The notes beneath the pieces were generated by a model that saw only the letters and a program-made list of their open reading frames with translations, had not been told where the DNA came from and searched no databases. From assembly GCF_004684775.1 (NCBI RefSeq), contig NZ_SRIC01000028.1, positions 1 to 50,503 on the forward strand: a stretch of 50,503 bases of DNA, in the 5' to 3' direction. Within the stretch, counting starts at the first letter, position 1. The number at the start of each line of letters is the position of its first letter. A program made the position numbers and the translations under genes. Shown one piece after another: positions 26,452 through 34,680 of this stretch. This DNA is from Streptomyces sp. MZ04 (GTDB lineage Bacteria; Actinomycetota; Actinomycetes; Streptomycetales; Streptomycetaceae).

Positions 26452-26550
26452 CCCCGAAGGGGCGCGGGGCTATGACACTATGCGGCTCCGCCGCGGAGGG
26501 GGTCCCCCCTGTTCGAGCGAAGCCGAGAACTTGGGGGAGCGACCAGCCAC
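26452..26550 (+). repeat. Composite Streptomyces repeat, long form
   Basis: Starts CCCCGAAGGGGCGCGGGGC, continues with GCGGCTCCGCCGCG, and ends GCGACCAGCCAC, as in 19964-20026. Between the last two parts it carries the 38-bp module 26499-26536, which is absent at 19964. The module thus appears inserted into, or lost from, the repeat. Confidence 0.75.
26499..26536 (-). repeat. 38-bp mini-repeat module, second copy
   Basis: The reverse complement runs from CCCCAAGTTCTCGG to AACAGGGGGGACCCC and matches the segment inserted in tnpB (16857-16894). Its ends are C-runs and G-runs able to pair, giving an imperfect hairpin. Confidence 0.8.
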
Positions 26551-26652
26551 AAAGCGCCCGCGGACGACCCGCCGCGGCAGCGCACATCGCACTGCCGCGG
26601 CGAGCAGACACAGCCCAGCAGCACAAACGACCGCTCGACGCGCCCCCGCGAG

Positions 26653-28890
26653 TCAATGCCCCCCAGAAGCCCGCTGCTGCCGCAAGGCGGCAACCCGCCG
26701 GTACAACTCCACCGCCTCCGTCCCACGGCCCAACTGCTCCAGGCAATGCGCCTCGTCATTACGACTGGCCAGCGCATCAGGGTGGTCACCGCCAAGCACC
26801 TGCTCCCGCGCGGCAGCGACCCGGCGGTACTCGGTCAGCGCGTCGGCCCAGCGGCCGAGCCAGCCGAGGCCCACGGCGACCTCGCGGCGGCTGACCAGGG
26901 TGTCCGGGTGGTCGCCGCCGAGCACCCGCTCGCGGATCGCGCAGACGTCGCGCGCCTCGGCCAGGGCCTCCTCCCAGCGGCCCTGACGGCCCAGGTTCAC
27001 GCCGAGGCCGTGCCGGGCGCGCAGGGTCTCCGGGTGGGACGGGCCGTTCACCCGCATGCGGTCGTCGATCAGGTCGCGGTACAGCTCGAGTGCCTCGCCG
27101 CTGCGGCCGAGGCGGCCGAGGCTGATGCCCACCTCGTAGCGGGCGGCGAGCGTGTCCGGGTGGTCGGCGCCGAGGGCCCGGACCCGCGCGTCGGCGACCT
27201 CGCGGTACGTCTGGAGCGCCTCGGGCCAGCGGCCCAACTGACCGAGCGCGTAAGCGACTTCGTAGCGGGTGACGAGCGTGTCGGGGTGCGTGTCGCCGAG
27301 GACGCGCGCGCGGGCCGTCGCGACCTGCCGGGCAAGCCGGTAGGAGTCCTCGAGGCGGCCGAGTCTGCTGAGGTTGTACGCCAGGTTGTGCCGGCAGCGC
27401 AGGGTGTCGGGATGGTCGGGGCCCGCCGTCCGCTCCCGTACGGCGAGCACCGATGTGTACAGCTGGTGCGCCTCGAAGTGCCGCCCCAACTGCCCCATCA
27501 CGTACGCCATTTCCTGCCGCGCGGCGAGCGTGTCCGGATGGTCGGGGCCGAGCGTGCGCTCCCTGCCCTGCGCGACGCGGCCGTACTCGCGCAGCGCGTC
27601 GGCGGCCCGCCCGGTGCGGCTGAGCGTGAAGCCGACCTCATAGCGGCTGGCGAGCGTGTCGGGGTGGTCGGGGCCCAGGGCGTGCTCGCGCTCCGCCGCC
27701 ACCGCGCGGTGCACCTCGCCGGCCTCGGTCCAGCGCCCGAGCCGCCCCAGGCTCAGGCCCGCGTTGTGCCTGCTGGTGAGGGTGGCCACCAACTCCGGGG
27801 GCGGCGTGGGCCGTTCGGGCCGGTGAGGTGCGGCGGCCCGGCGCGCGTCGGCACGCGGGATCCACTCGCCGGTCAGGCCCGCCGCCGCGTCGGGCGGCGT
27901 GGTGCGCAGCTCGGACGCGCCGTTCGCCTTGTGTCCCGTCGTCATGCCGCGCGTCCAGGAGGGCAGCCGGGGCTCCCGCGACGGCGGCTGCTCGGGGCGG
28001 TGCACGGGCGGGGTGACGACCGTCGGTACGTACGTGGGGACGGCGCGCCCCGCGGTGATGCGGCGGCCCAGCTCCCGTGCGTCCCGCGGCCGTTCGTCGG
28101 GCTCCTTGGCGAGCAGGTCCAGGACGATCTTGTCGAAGTACTCGGGCAGTTCGTCGCGGTGGCTGCGCGGCGGCTCGGGCTGGGTGTCGCGGTGTCCGAC
28201 GAGGACCGCCCAGGCGTCCTCCAGGTCGAACGGCGGGGCGCCGGTGGCGATCTCGTACAGCACGCACCCGAAGGAGTAGAGGTCGCTGCGCTGGTCGACC
28301 TGGACGCCGCTGATCTGCTCGGGCGACATGTAGTGCGGGGTACCCATCGCGATGCCCGTGCCGGTCAGGCGGGATGTGAAGCCGATGTCGGCGCCGAGCC
28401 TGGCGATCCCGAAGTCGCAGATCTTCACGGTGCCGTCGGTCAGCCGCATGATGTTGGCGGGCTTCAGGTCGCGGTGCACGATGCCCTGTTCATGGGTGTA
28501 CGCGAGCGCGGCGGCGACCTGGTCGGCGATCTCCACGACGTCCGCGACGGGCAGCGGATGCTGTTTGTTGTCCTCCAGGAGCTGGCTGAGGTTGCGCCCC
28601 TCGAGGAGTTCCATGACCAGATACAGGACGCCGTCGTGCTCCCCGAAGTCATGGACGACGGTGACGCCTCTGTGCTGGAGCGCCGCCGCGACGCGGGCCT
28701 CGCGCCGGAACCGCTCGCGCAGCACCCGGGTGAAGGACTGGTCGTGCTGGGGCCCGAGAGGCTTGAGGCACTTGACGGCGACTCTGCGTCCCAAGGACTC
28801 GTCGCGCGCCCGCCACACCTCGCCCATGCCGCCGCGCCCGATGAGATCGAGCAGCCGGTACCGGCCCTGGATCAGCCTGGTTTCCGCCAT
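26653..28890 (-). CDS. Ser/Thr protein kinase fused to tetratricopeptide repeats
   Basis: A 745-residue soluble protein. An N-terminal Hanks-type kinase domain (about 8-280) has the glycine loop GRGGMG, Lys40, HRDLKPAN with catalytic Asp141, DFG (159-161) and activation-loop MGTPHYMSPEQ. After a Pro-rich linker (about 280-365), eight copies of a 42-residue TPR_10/kinesin-light-chain-like repeat run to the end, each marked by G(P)DHPDTL. There is no transmembrane segment. It may phosphorylate proteins docked on the TPR array. The ATG at 28890 lies inside the 3' end of the DUF2236 gene (19-bp overlap). The ribosome-binding site is weak. Confidence 0.92.
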   Translation of the reverse strand: MAETRLIQGRYRLLDLIGRGGMGEVWRARDESLGRRVAVKCLKPLGPQHDQSFTRVLRERFRREARVAAALQHRGVTVVHDFGEHDGVLYLVMELLEGRNLSQLLEDNKQHPLPVADVVEIADQVAAALAYTHEQGIVHRDLKPANIMRLTDGTVKICDFGIARLGADIGFTSRLTGTGIAMGTPHYMSPEQISGVQVDQRSDLYSFGCVLYEIATGAPPFDLEDAWAVLVGHRDTQPEPPRSHRDELPEYFDKIVLDLLAKEPDERPRDARELGRRITAGRAVPTYVPTVVTPPVHRPEQPPSREPRLPSWTRGMTTGHKANGASELRTTPPDAAAGLTGEWIPRADARRAAAPHRPERPTPPPELVATLTSRHNAGLSLGRLGRWTEAGEVHRAVAAEREHALGPDHPDTLASRYEVGFTLSRTGRAADALREYGRVAQGRERTLGPDHPDTLAARQEMAYVMGQLGRHFEAHQLYTSVLAVRERTAGPDHPDTLRCRHNLAYNLSRLGRLEDSYRLARQVATARARVLGDTHPDTLVTRYEVAYALGQLGRWPEALQTYREVADARVRALGADHPDTLAARYEVGISLGRLGRSGEALELYRDLIDDRMRVNGPSHPETLRARHGLGVNLGRQGRWEEALAEARDVCAIRERVLGGDHPDTLVSRREVAVGLGWLGRWADALTEYRRVAAAREQVLGGDHPDALASRNDEAHCLEQLGRGTEAVELYRRVAALRQQRASGGH

Positions 28891-29825
28891 CTCGTGCCGT
28901 CGCCCCCGTTGCCTCGCTGCGCCCTCCCCGGCCCGTCCAGTATGGCTGCCCGGCTGTCGAGTTTGTACGGGGCAGGGCGGCTGCCGGGCCCGAGTCGGGC
29001 CATGGCGCGCAGGATGTGCTTCGGGGGAAGTTGCCAGCGTATACGGGCGGGGACGGTGCGCAGGATGGTGCCTGTGGTGACGAGCCGGCGGGTCACCGTC
29101 GCGGGCGGCGGGGCCGTTCGGCCGTACAGCTCATGGGCGTACGGAGGCAGCGAGGCGTACGCCAGGTTCGCCACCCGCCGCCACAGCAGGGCGCGCGCCG
29201 GGACCAACAGCGGGTGGATCGGCGGGCGTTGGAGGAAGTCGTCGACCTCGCGCGCCTCGGGTCCTGCGGCGAGTTCGGGCCTGACGCGCTCGAAGTACGC
29301 GGCGAGTTCGGCCGTCGTCCCCGGTACGTCGGCGGGGTCGAGGCCGACGAGGCGGGCACTCTCGCGGTGCTCGTCGACGTAGTGGTCGGCCAGCTCGTCG
29401 GTGAGCCGGAACCCGGACCGGCGTGCGACGTGGAGATAGGAGTCGATCTCCGCGCAGTGCACCCAGAGCAGCAGCTCGGGCTCGTCGACGCGGTACTTCT
29501 CCCCCGTTTCGGGGTCGGTGGCCTTGAGCATCGTGTGGATCTTGCGGACGCGCGCGCCCGCGTGCTCGGCCGCCTCGGTGGTGCCGTACGTGATGGTGCC
29601 GACGAAGTTCGCGGTGCGCATGAGGCGGCCCCAGGCGTCCCTGTGGAAGTCCGAGTTCTGCATGACGCCGCGGACGGCGCGCGGATGCAGGGCCTGCAGA
29701 TACAGGGCGCGCACCCCGGCGACCCACATCATCGGGTCGCCGTGCATCTGCCAGGTCACCGACGAGGGCCCGAAGAGCCCCGGGTCGCCCGGCGGCGGGT
29801 GCCCCGATGAGGATGTCTCGCGCAT
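28872..29825 (-). CDS. DUF2236 (oxygenase MpaB/latex-clearing-like) protein
   Basis: A 317-residue protein of the DUF2236 family, related to latex-clearing protein and MpaB-type haem b oxygenases. Typical segments are MMWVAGVRALYLQALHPRAV near the N-terminus, the central GTITYGTTEAA and LLLWVHCAEIDSYL with His (a candidate haem ligand region), and FLQRPPIHPLL. The substrate is unknown. ATG 29825 has AGGAGG nine bases upstream. It overlaps the kinase gene by 19 bp on the same strand, so the two are probably co-transcribed. Confidence 0.82.
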   Translation of the reverse strand: MRETSSSGHPPPGDPGLFGPSSVTWQMHGDPMMWVAGVRALYLQALHPRAVRGVMQNSDFHRDAWGRLMRTANFVGTITYGTTEAAEHAGARVRKIHTMLKATDPETGEKYRVDEPELLLWVHCAEIDSYLHVARRSGFRLTDELADHYVDEHRESARLVGLDPADVPGTTAELAAYFERVRPELAAGPEAREVDDFLQRPPIHPLLVPARALLWRRVANLAYASLPPYAHELYGRTAPPPATVTRRLVTTGTILRTVPARIRWQLPPKHILRAMARLGPGSRPAPYKLDSRAAILDGPGRAQRGNGGDGTRWRKPG

Positions 29826-29863
29826 ACAACCACCTCCTGCTCGCAGGCTACGCCGCCGCCCCC

Positions 29864-30907
29864 TCAACCCGCCTCGAACACCTCGGGGTTGGCGCAGTTG
29901 GCCAGGGGTTCACCGCGCAGGTAACGGCCGACCTCCGCGGCCACGATGTGCGCGGCCTTGTGCGCGACCTGCCGGCTGCCGCCCGCGATGTGCGGGGTGA
30001 GGACGGCACCGGGGGCGGTAAGGAGACGGGAGCCCACGGGAAGCGGCTCCTCGGGGAAGACGTCGAAGCCGGCGCCGGAGAGGTGCCCCGAGTCCAGCGC
30101 GTCGCAGGCGGCGTCGTAGTCGAGGAGCGCGCCGCGGGCGCAGTTGACCAGGACCGATCCGCGGGGCATGGCGGCGATCTGCGCGCGGCCGATCATGCCC
30201 TTGGTCTCGTCGGTGACCCGTGCGTGCAGGGAGACGATGCGCGAGCGGCGGAGCAGTTCGTCCAGGGTGACCTGCTGCGCGACACCGGCCAGCGTCTCGG
30301 GCCGTACGTACGGGTCGTGCACCAGGATCTCGGCGCCCATGGCACGCAGGACCTTGGCGACCCGGCTGCCGATGGCGCCGTAGCCGACCAGACCGACGGT
30401 CGCGCCTTCGATCTCGATGCCGCAGTTGTCGTAGTCGTAGTAGTCGCCGCGCCAGGTGCCCTTGCGCAGGTCGGTGTGGGTGTCGCCGACACCGCGGGCT
30501 GCGGCGAGCAGCAGGGTGAGGGTGTGTTCGGCGGTGGCGGTCGCGTTGCGGCCGGGGGCGTAGCAGACCGCCACGCCGTGCCGGGTCGCGGCTTCGAGGT
30601 TGGCGTTGACCGGACCGCCGCGGCTGGTGCAGAACAGCTTCAGATCGGGGCAGTCGGCGAGGATGCGCTCGGTGAGCGGGCCGTGCTCGGTGACACAGAT
30701 CCGCACACCCTGGAGCGCCTCGATCATCTCCTCCTCGCTGCCGGATGCCTCGATGACCTCGGCGACCGGGCCGAACGGGGTGTGCGGCCAGGGGAATTGG
30801 AGCTCGCGGACGTTCAGCGGCAGGTCCCCGGCGGCTGCGCGCACGGCCTCGGTGAACAGGCTCGGGCGGATGAAGTGGTTGCCGGCGGCGAGGACGGTGG
30901 TGCTCAT
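29864..30907 (-). CDS. D-2-hydroxyacid dehydrogenase
   Basis: A 347-residue NAD-dependent D-2-hydroxyacid dehydrogenase. The Rossmann motif is VGLVGYGAIGSRVA. The catalytic Arg is in NCARGALLD, the Glu in FPEEPL and the His in TPHIAGGS. Substrates of the family include D-glycerate, phosphoglycerate and other 2-hydroxyacids. It is the last gene of a leftward cluster with a histidine phosphatase, two FGGY kinases and a polyol-type transporter, suggesting a role late in sugar or polyol catabolism. AGGAGAG precedes ATG 30907. Confidence 0.9.
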   Translation of the reverse strand: MSTTVLAAGNHFIRPSLFTEAVRAAAGDLPLNVRELQFPWPHTPFGPVAEVIEASGSEEEMIEALQGVRICVTEHGPLTERILADCPDLKLFCTSRGGPVNANLEAATRHGVAVCYAPGRNATATAEHTLTLLLAAARGVGDTHTDLRKGTWRGDYYDYDNCGIEIEGATVGLVGYGAIGSRVAKVLRAMGAEILVHDPYVRPETLAGVAQQVTLDELLRRSRIVSLHARVTDETKGMIGRAQIAAMPRGSVLVNCARGALLDYDAACDALDSGHLSGAGFDVFPEEPLPVGSRLLTAPGAVLTPHIAGGSRQVAHKAAHIVAAEVGRYLRGEPLANCANPEVFEAG

Positions 30908-30951
30908 GGGAGGTCTCTCCTGAAGGGCGGTGCGGGCGGGTGGCCGGACGG

Positions 30952-31578
30952 TCAGCGGAAGGCGGGGGGCTGGGGCGACGCGGGGGTGTTGAGACGCAGC
31001 AGCGCGGTCTGCCCGTCCTCGATCCGGATCTCCGTGAGGGCGCCGTTGAGCAGCTGGGGGAAGACCCGGCGGTAGTCGGCGAGCGGGATCCGGATGAGAT
31101 GGCAGAGGAGGACCCGGACGAGGGTGGAGTGGGCGACGAGCAGGACCCTGCCGTGCGGCTGTTCGCGGGCGATGTCGGCCAGGCAGTCGGCGGCACGTGC
31201 GGCGGCCTTGCGCGGGTCCTCGCCACCGGGCAGGTGGTTCTCGACCGGGTCGTCGAGGAAGGCCGCCAGTTGCTCCGGGAAGCGCTGCCGCATCTCTTCC
31301 CTGGTCAGGCCGTCGCCTTGGCCGAAGTCGAGTTCGTAGAGACGCTCGTCCACGCGCGGGGTGAGGCCGCAGGCCGCGGCGGCGGGCGCGGCGGTGAGCC
31401 GGGCGCGGGCGAGCGGAGAGCTCCAGATGGCCGTGAGCCCCGCGGTGAGGGCCCAGTCGGCGAGCTCGGCGGCCTGCTGGACACCATGCTCGGTGAGGGG
31501 CACATCGGTGCGTCCCGCGTAGCGGTTCTCCGCGTGCCAGACGGTTTCGCCATGGCGTACGAGGATGAAGTCGGTCAC
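30952..31578 (-). CDS. Histidine phosphatase family protein
   Basis: A 208-residue phosphoglycerate-mutase-like histidine phosphatase. The catalytic His is in LVRHGETVWHAENR and the second His in LLVAHSTLVR; the Glu in YELDFGQGDG lies between. It probably dephosphorylates a sugar phosphate made by the two kinases encoded upstream. GTG 31578 overlaps the kinase stop (GTGA) and has AGGAGG upstream. It is translationally coupled to the preceding kinase gene. Confidence 0.88.
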   Translation of the reverse strand: MTDFILVRHGETVWHAENRYAGRTDVPLTEHGVQQAAELADWALTAGLTAIWSSPLARARLTAAPAAAACGLTPRVDERLYELDFGQGDGLTREEMRQRFPEQLAAFLDDPVENHLPGGEDPRKAAARAADCLADIAREQPHGRVLLVAHSTLVRVLLCHLIRIPLADYRRVFPQLLNGALTEIRIEDGQTALLRLNTPASPQPPAFR

Positions 31579-33083
31579 TGCGCTGCCCTCCTGCGGGCGT
31601 GGTCGGCCACGGCCTGGTCGAGCCAGCCGCGGCGGGTGAGTTCGTCGACGAAGCGGAGGTAGAGGGGGAGGTAGCGGGTGGTGCGGGCGGGCGACGGGTG
31701 GATCTCGCCGCCGATCCGGACCATGGCCGCGGCGGCTTCCTGGAGGCCGGCTCCGGAGGAGGTGGCGGCGAGCACCGCCATGCCGACGGCGCCCTCGGCC
31801 TGTTCCGGCAGGCGTACGGGACGTCCGAGGACCTCGGCGCGCAGCCGGCACCAGTAGCGGTTGCGGGCGCCGCCGCCGGTGAGGGTGAGCGGCCCGTCGA
31901 CGGGGGCGCCGAGGTGGTCGAGGTAGTCGAAGCAGAGCCGTTCCAGGCAGGCGACGCCGAGCAGCTGGGCATGGAACTCGGCGGCGCGGGTGGGGACTTG
32001 CCCGAGGGTGAAGGGCTCGGCTTCGGGGGCGCGGAAGGGGAAGCGTTCACCGCCGGTGGAGACCAGGGGGTAGGCGACCGCGTCCGGGTCGAGCGCGGCG
32101 GCCTGCTCGGTGAGCGCGTCCAGGTCCTCGCCGGGGAAGTGCTGGGAGAGGACACCCGCGCCGCTGCTGGAGGCGCCGCCCGGCAGCCAGTTCTCGCCAG
32201 GGCCGCGGTGGCAGTACACGACGCCCGCCGGGTCGCGGACCAGGTGCGGGCTGCTGCCCTTGAAGACGAGGGTGGTGCCGAGCACCGCGTTCCAGGCACC
32301 GGGTTCGAGGGCTCCGGCGGCGATCTGCGCGGCGCAGCCGTCGGTCATACCGGCGACGAGGGTGGTGCCCTCGGGGATGCCGGTGGCTTCCGCGGCCTCG
32401 GCGCATACGGTGCCGAGCACGCTGCCGGGGCGTACGACGTCGGGCAACAGGGCCTCGGGGACGCCGAGTTCGGCCATGACCTTGTGCGGCCAGCATTCAT
32501 CGACCAGGTGGTAGCCGGTCTTGAGGGCGTGGCTGGCGTCGGCGGCGACCTGATGTCCGGCAAGCCGCCAGGTGATCAGGTCGACCTGGTGAAGGAGCCG
32601 GACGCCCGCGCCGGACGCGGCGGGCTCATGGTCCAGGAGCCAGCGCAGCTTCGGCAGCGCCCAGGACGGCTGCATGCTGCGGTAGCCGAGCTCCCGCCAG
32701 GCCGCTCCGCCCGCCTCGTTGACGGTCGCGGCCTGCTCGGCGGCGCGCCCGTCGTCGTACATCAGGCCGGGGGTGAGCGGGTGTCCCGCGGCGTCGGCGA
32801 GCAGGATCGTCCCGGAGGTGCCGTCGATCGCGAGCCCGCGGATCCGCCGCGCGTCGAGTCCGTCCAGGGCCTCGCGGCAGGCGGCGGACAGGGCGGTCCA
32901 CCACTGCTCGGGGTCCTGCTCGTGGCGTACGCCGTCGCGCCGGCCGGCCAGCGGCCGCGATGCGGCGGCGAGGAGCTGCCCCGTGCCGTCGACGGCGACG
33001 CAGCGGGCACTCTGGGTGCCGAGGTCGAGGCCCAGCCAGATGCCGTCGAGGGGCGCGTGGCCGGCTGAATGGACGTCAGGCAC
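31575..33083 (-). CDS. FGGY-family carbohydrate kinase (A)
   Basis: A 502-residue FGGY kinase. The N-terminal ATPase phosphate loop is GLDLGTQSARCVAVD, the substrate-side aspartate region is GLAIDGTSGT, and the C-terminal nucleotide-binding part is LTGGGARNRYWCRL. It would phosphorylate a pentulose or related sugar or polyol, in the xylulokinase-like branch. GTG 33083 has AGGAGG six bases upstream and overlaps the second kinase gene by 8 bp. Two adjacent paralogous kinases suggest either two substrates or sequential steps. Confidence 0.88.
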   Translation of the reverse strand: MPDVHSAGHAPLDGIWLGLDLGTQSARCVAVDGTGQLLAAASRPLAGRRDGVRHEQDPEQWWTALSAACREALDGLDARRIRGLAIDGTSGTILLADAAGHPLTPGLMYDDGRAAEQAATVNEAGGAAWRELGYRSMQPSWALPKLRWLLDHEPAASGAGVRLLHQVDLITWRLAGHQVAADASHALKTGYHLVDECWPHKVMAELGVPEALLPDVVRPGSVLGTVCAEAAEATGIPEGTTLVAGMTDGCAAQIAAGALEPGAWNAVLGTTLVFKGSSPHLVRDPAGVVYCHRGPGENWLPGGASSSGAGVLSQHFPGEDLDALTEQAAALDPDAVAYPLVSTGGERFPFRAPEAEPFTLGQVPTRAAEFHAQLLGVACLERLCFDYLDHLGAPVDGPLTLTGGGARNRYWCRLRAEVLGRPVRLPEQAEGAVGMAVLAATSSGAGLQEAAAAMVRIGGEIHPSPARTTRYLPLYLRFVDELTRRGWLDQAVADHARRRAAQ

Positions 33084-34638
33084 GGATGCCTCCTGGGGTG
33101 GTGGGGATGCTGTCGCCGTCATGCGGGGTTCCGCCGGGCCCTGTGGCGCCGCTCCCCTGCCATACCGCGCCGCCCCGCCAGCCGGCCTCGCGGGCGATGG
33201 TCCGCCGGCCGATGAAGTCGTCGTACAGGGCGGCATAGAACTGTGCACGTTCCGGGTCGGGTTCCCAACTGCTCTGCATCCGGACGTACTTGGCGGCCGC
33301 GGTGTGCATGCTGCTCTCGGCGCCGGTGCGGACGAGGCCGGTGAGGAAGGCGCCCTTGGCGCCCAGTTCGGTGTCTGAGGAGCGGGCGGTGGGCACGCCC
33401 GTCGCGTCGGCGATCAGCGCGCACCACGCGTCGCTGTTGGCGCCGCCGCCGCACAGCCGCAGCTCGCTCACGTCCGTGCGGGCCGCGGCCAGCGAGTCGC
33501 GCAGGACCAGCGAGAGCCCGTCGAACACGGCGCGGGCCAGGTCGGCGCGCGAGTGCTCCAGGGACAGGCCCCAGAAGGAGCCGCGGGCGCGCGGGTCGAG
33601 GAACGGCGCGCGTTCGCCTGCCGGGGAGAGGTAGGGCAGGAACAGCAACCCGCGGGCGCCGGGCTCCGATTCGAAGGCGAGGCGGGCCAGTTCCGGTGGC
33701 CCGGAGAGTCCCAGCAGCTGCGCCGCCCAGCCGAGCACCTCGGCGCCGTTGAGGGTCGGGAAGGCGCGCAGCACCCGCTCGCGGCCGCGGTAGGCGATGT
33801 TGATGCCGGACGGTTCGCCGCTGGTGTCCACGTCCGTGCGGACGATCTCCGTGCACAGGGTGGTGCCGAGGATGCTGCACGCCTGGCCGGGGTTGACCAC
33901 GCCGACGCCTCGGGCGGTGGAGGCGATGTCGTACGGGGACATCACGACCGGAAGACCGGCGGGCAGCCCCAGTTGGCTCGCGGCGTCGCCGGTGATCTCG
34001 GCGATCCGCTCCGACTCCCCGAGGACGGTCGGAAGGAGCCGGTGATATGCGCTCAGGCCGAACAGGTCGAGGATCCGCGGGTCGTAGTCCCCGGTGGCGT
34101 GGTCGAGGAACGGGGCGGAGGCGTCGGACTCGTCGCACGCGCGGACGCCGGTGAGGCGCAGGAAGAGCCAGCCGGCGGCGGTGAGCGAGGTGTCGGAGCG
34201 GGCGAGGCGGTCCGGGTCATGAGCGGCGAGCCAGCTGAAGAGGGCGTTGGGCATACCGGCGCAGGTCAGCGAGCCGTTGCGGCGGAAGGCCGCTTCGAGG
34301 ACGCCCTCACGCTGCCAGGCGGTGAGCAGGTCCCCGGCCCGGCCGTCGGACCACAGGATCGCGGGCCCCGTGGGGCGGCCGTCCTCGTCGACGAGCCAGG
34401 CGCCGTCGCCCTGGGCGGTGAAGGAGACCAGCCGGACGGGGTCGGCCAGACCGGACAGCACGCTGCGCACGGTGTGGACGACGGCGTTCCAGACGGCGTC
34501 CATGTCCTGTTCCGCCCAGCCGGGGTGCGGCCGGAGGACTTCGGTGGCGAGCCGGGAGACCGCGATCTCCTGGCCCTGGTCGTCGAAGACGACCGACTTG
34601 ATCATCGTGGTGCCGACGTCAATGGTCAGTACGGACAT
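33076..34638 (-). CDS. FGGY-family carbohydrate kinase (B)
   Basis: A 520-residue FGGY kinase with LTIDVGTTMIKSVVFD at the N-terminus, SILGTTLCTEI in the middle and ELRLCGGGANSDAWC in the C-terminal domain. It is distinct from kinase A and closer to the erythritol/autoinducer-2/xylulose kinase group by motif style; the substrate is not decidable. AAAGGA precedes ATG 34638. It follows the MFS transporter gene by 32 bp. The C-terminal 40 residues are Gly/Pro-rich and overlap the start of kinase A. Confidence 0.87.
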   Translation of the reverse strand: MSVLTIDVGTTMIKSVVFDDQGQEIAVSRLATEVLRPHPGWAEQDMDAVWNAVVHTVRSVLSGLADPVRLVSFTAQGDGAWLVDEDGRPTGPAILWSDGRAGDLLTAWQREGVLEAAFRRNGSLTCAGMPNALFSWLAAHDPDRLARSDTSLTAAGWLFLRLTGVRACDESDASAPFLDHATGDYDPRILDLFGLSAYHRLLPTVLGESERIAEITGDAASQLGLPAGLPVVMSPYDIASTARGVGVVNPGQACSILGTTLCTEIVRTDVDTSGEPSGINIAYRGRERVLRAFPTLNGAEVLGWAAQLLGLSGPPELARLAFESEPGARGLLFLPYLSPAGERAPFLDPRARGSFWGLSLEHSRADLARAVFDGLSLVLRDSLAAARTDVSELRLCGGGANSDAWCALIADATGVPTARSSDTELGAKGAFLTGLVRTGAESSMHTAAAKYVRMQSSWEPDPERAQFYAALYDDFIGRRTIAREAGWRGGAVWQGSGATGPGGTPHDGDSIPTTPGGIRA

Positions 34639-34650
34639 CAGTGGGTCCTT

Positions 34651-34680
34651 TCACGCCAGGTCACGCCGGGTCACGCCGGG
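34651..34680. repeat. 10-bp tandem array over the MFS stop codon
   Basis: TCACGCCAGG, TCACGCCGGG, TCACGCCGGG at 34651, 34661 and 34671. The last copy begins with the reverse complement of the transporter's TGA. Confidence 0.85.

Larger units (their letters stand above)
26356..26652. other. Intergenic region made mostly of repeats
   Basis: Nearly 300 bp without a supported gene. It holds an AGGGCCCCGAAGGG piece near 26398, the composite repeat 26452-26550 with the nested 38-bp module, and the small inverted repeat GCCGCGGCAG/CTGCCGCGGC (26571-26580, 26592-26601). This last could terminate the kinase transcript. Confidence 0.65.

Noticed and set aside
26656..29382. Long plus-strand open frame (908 codons) opposite the kinase and DUF2236 genes
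   Set aside because: Composition is that of an antisense shadow and it runs across two well-supported opposite-strand genes.
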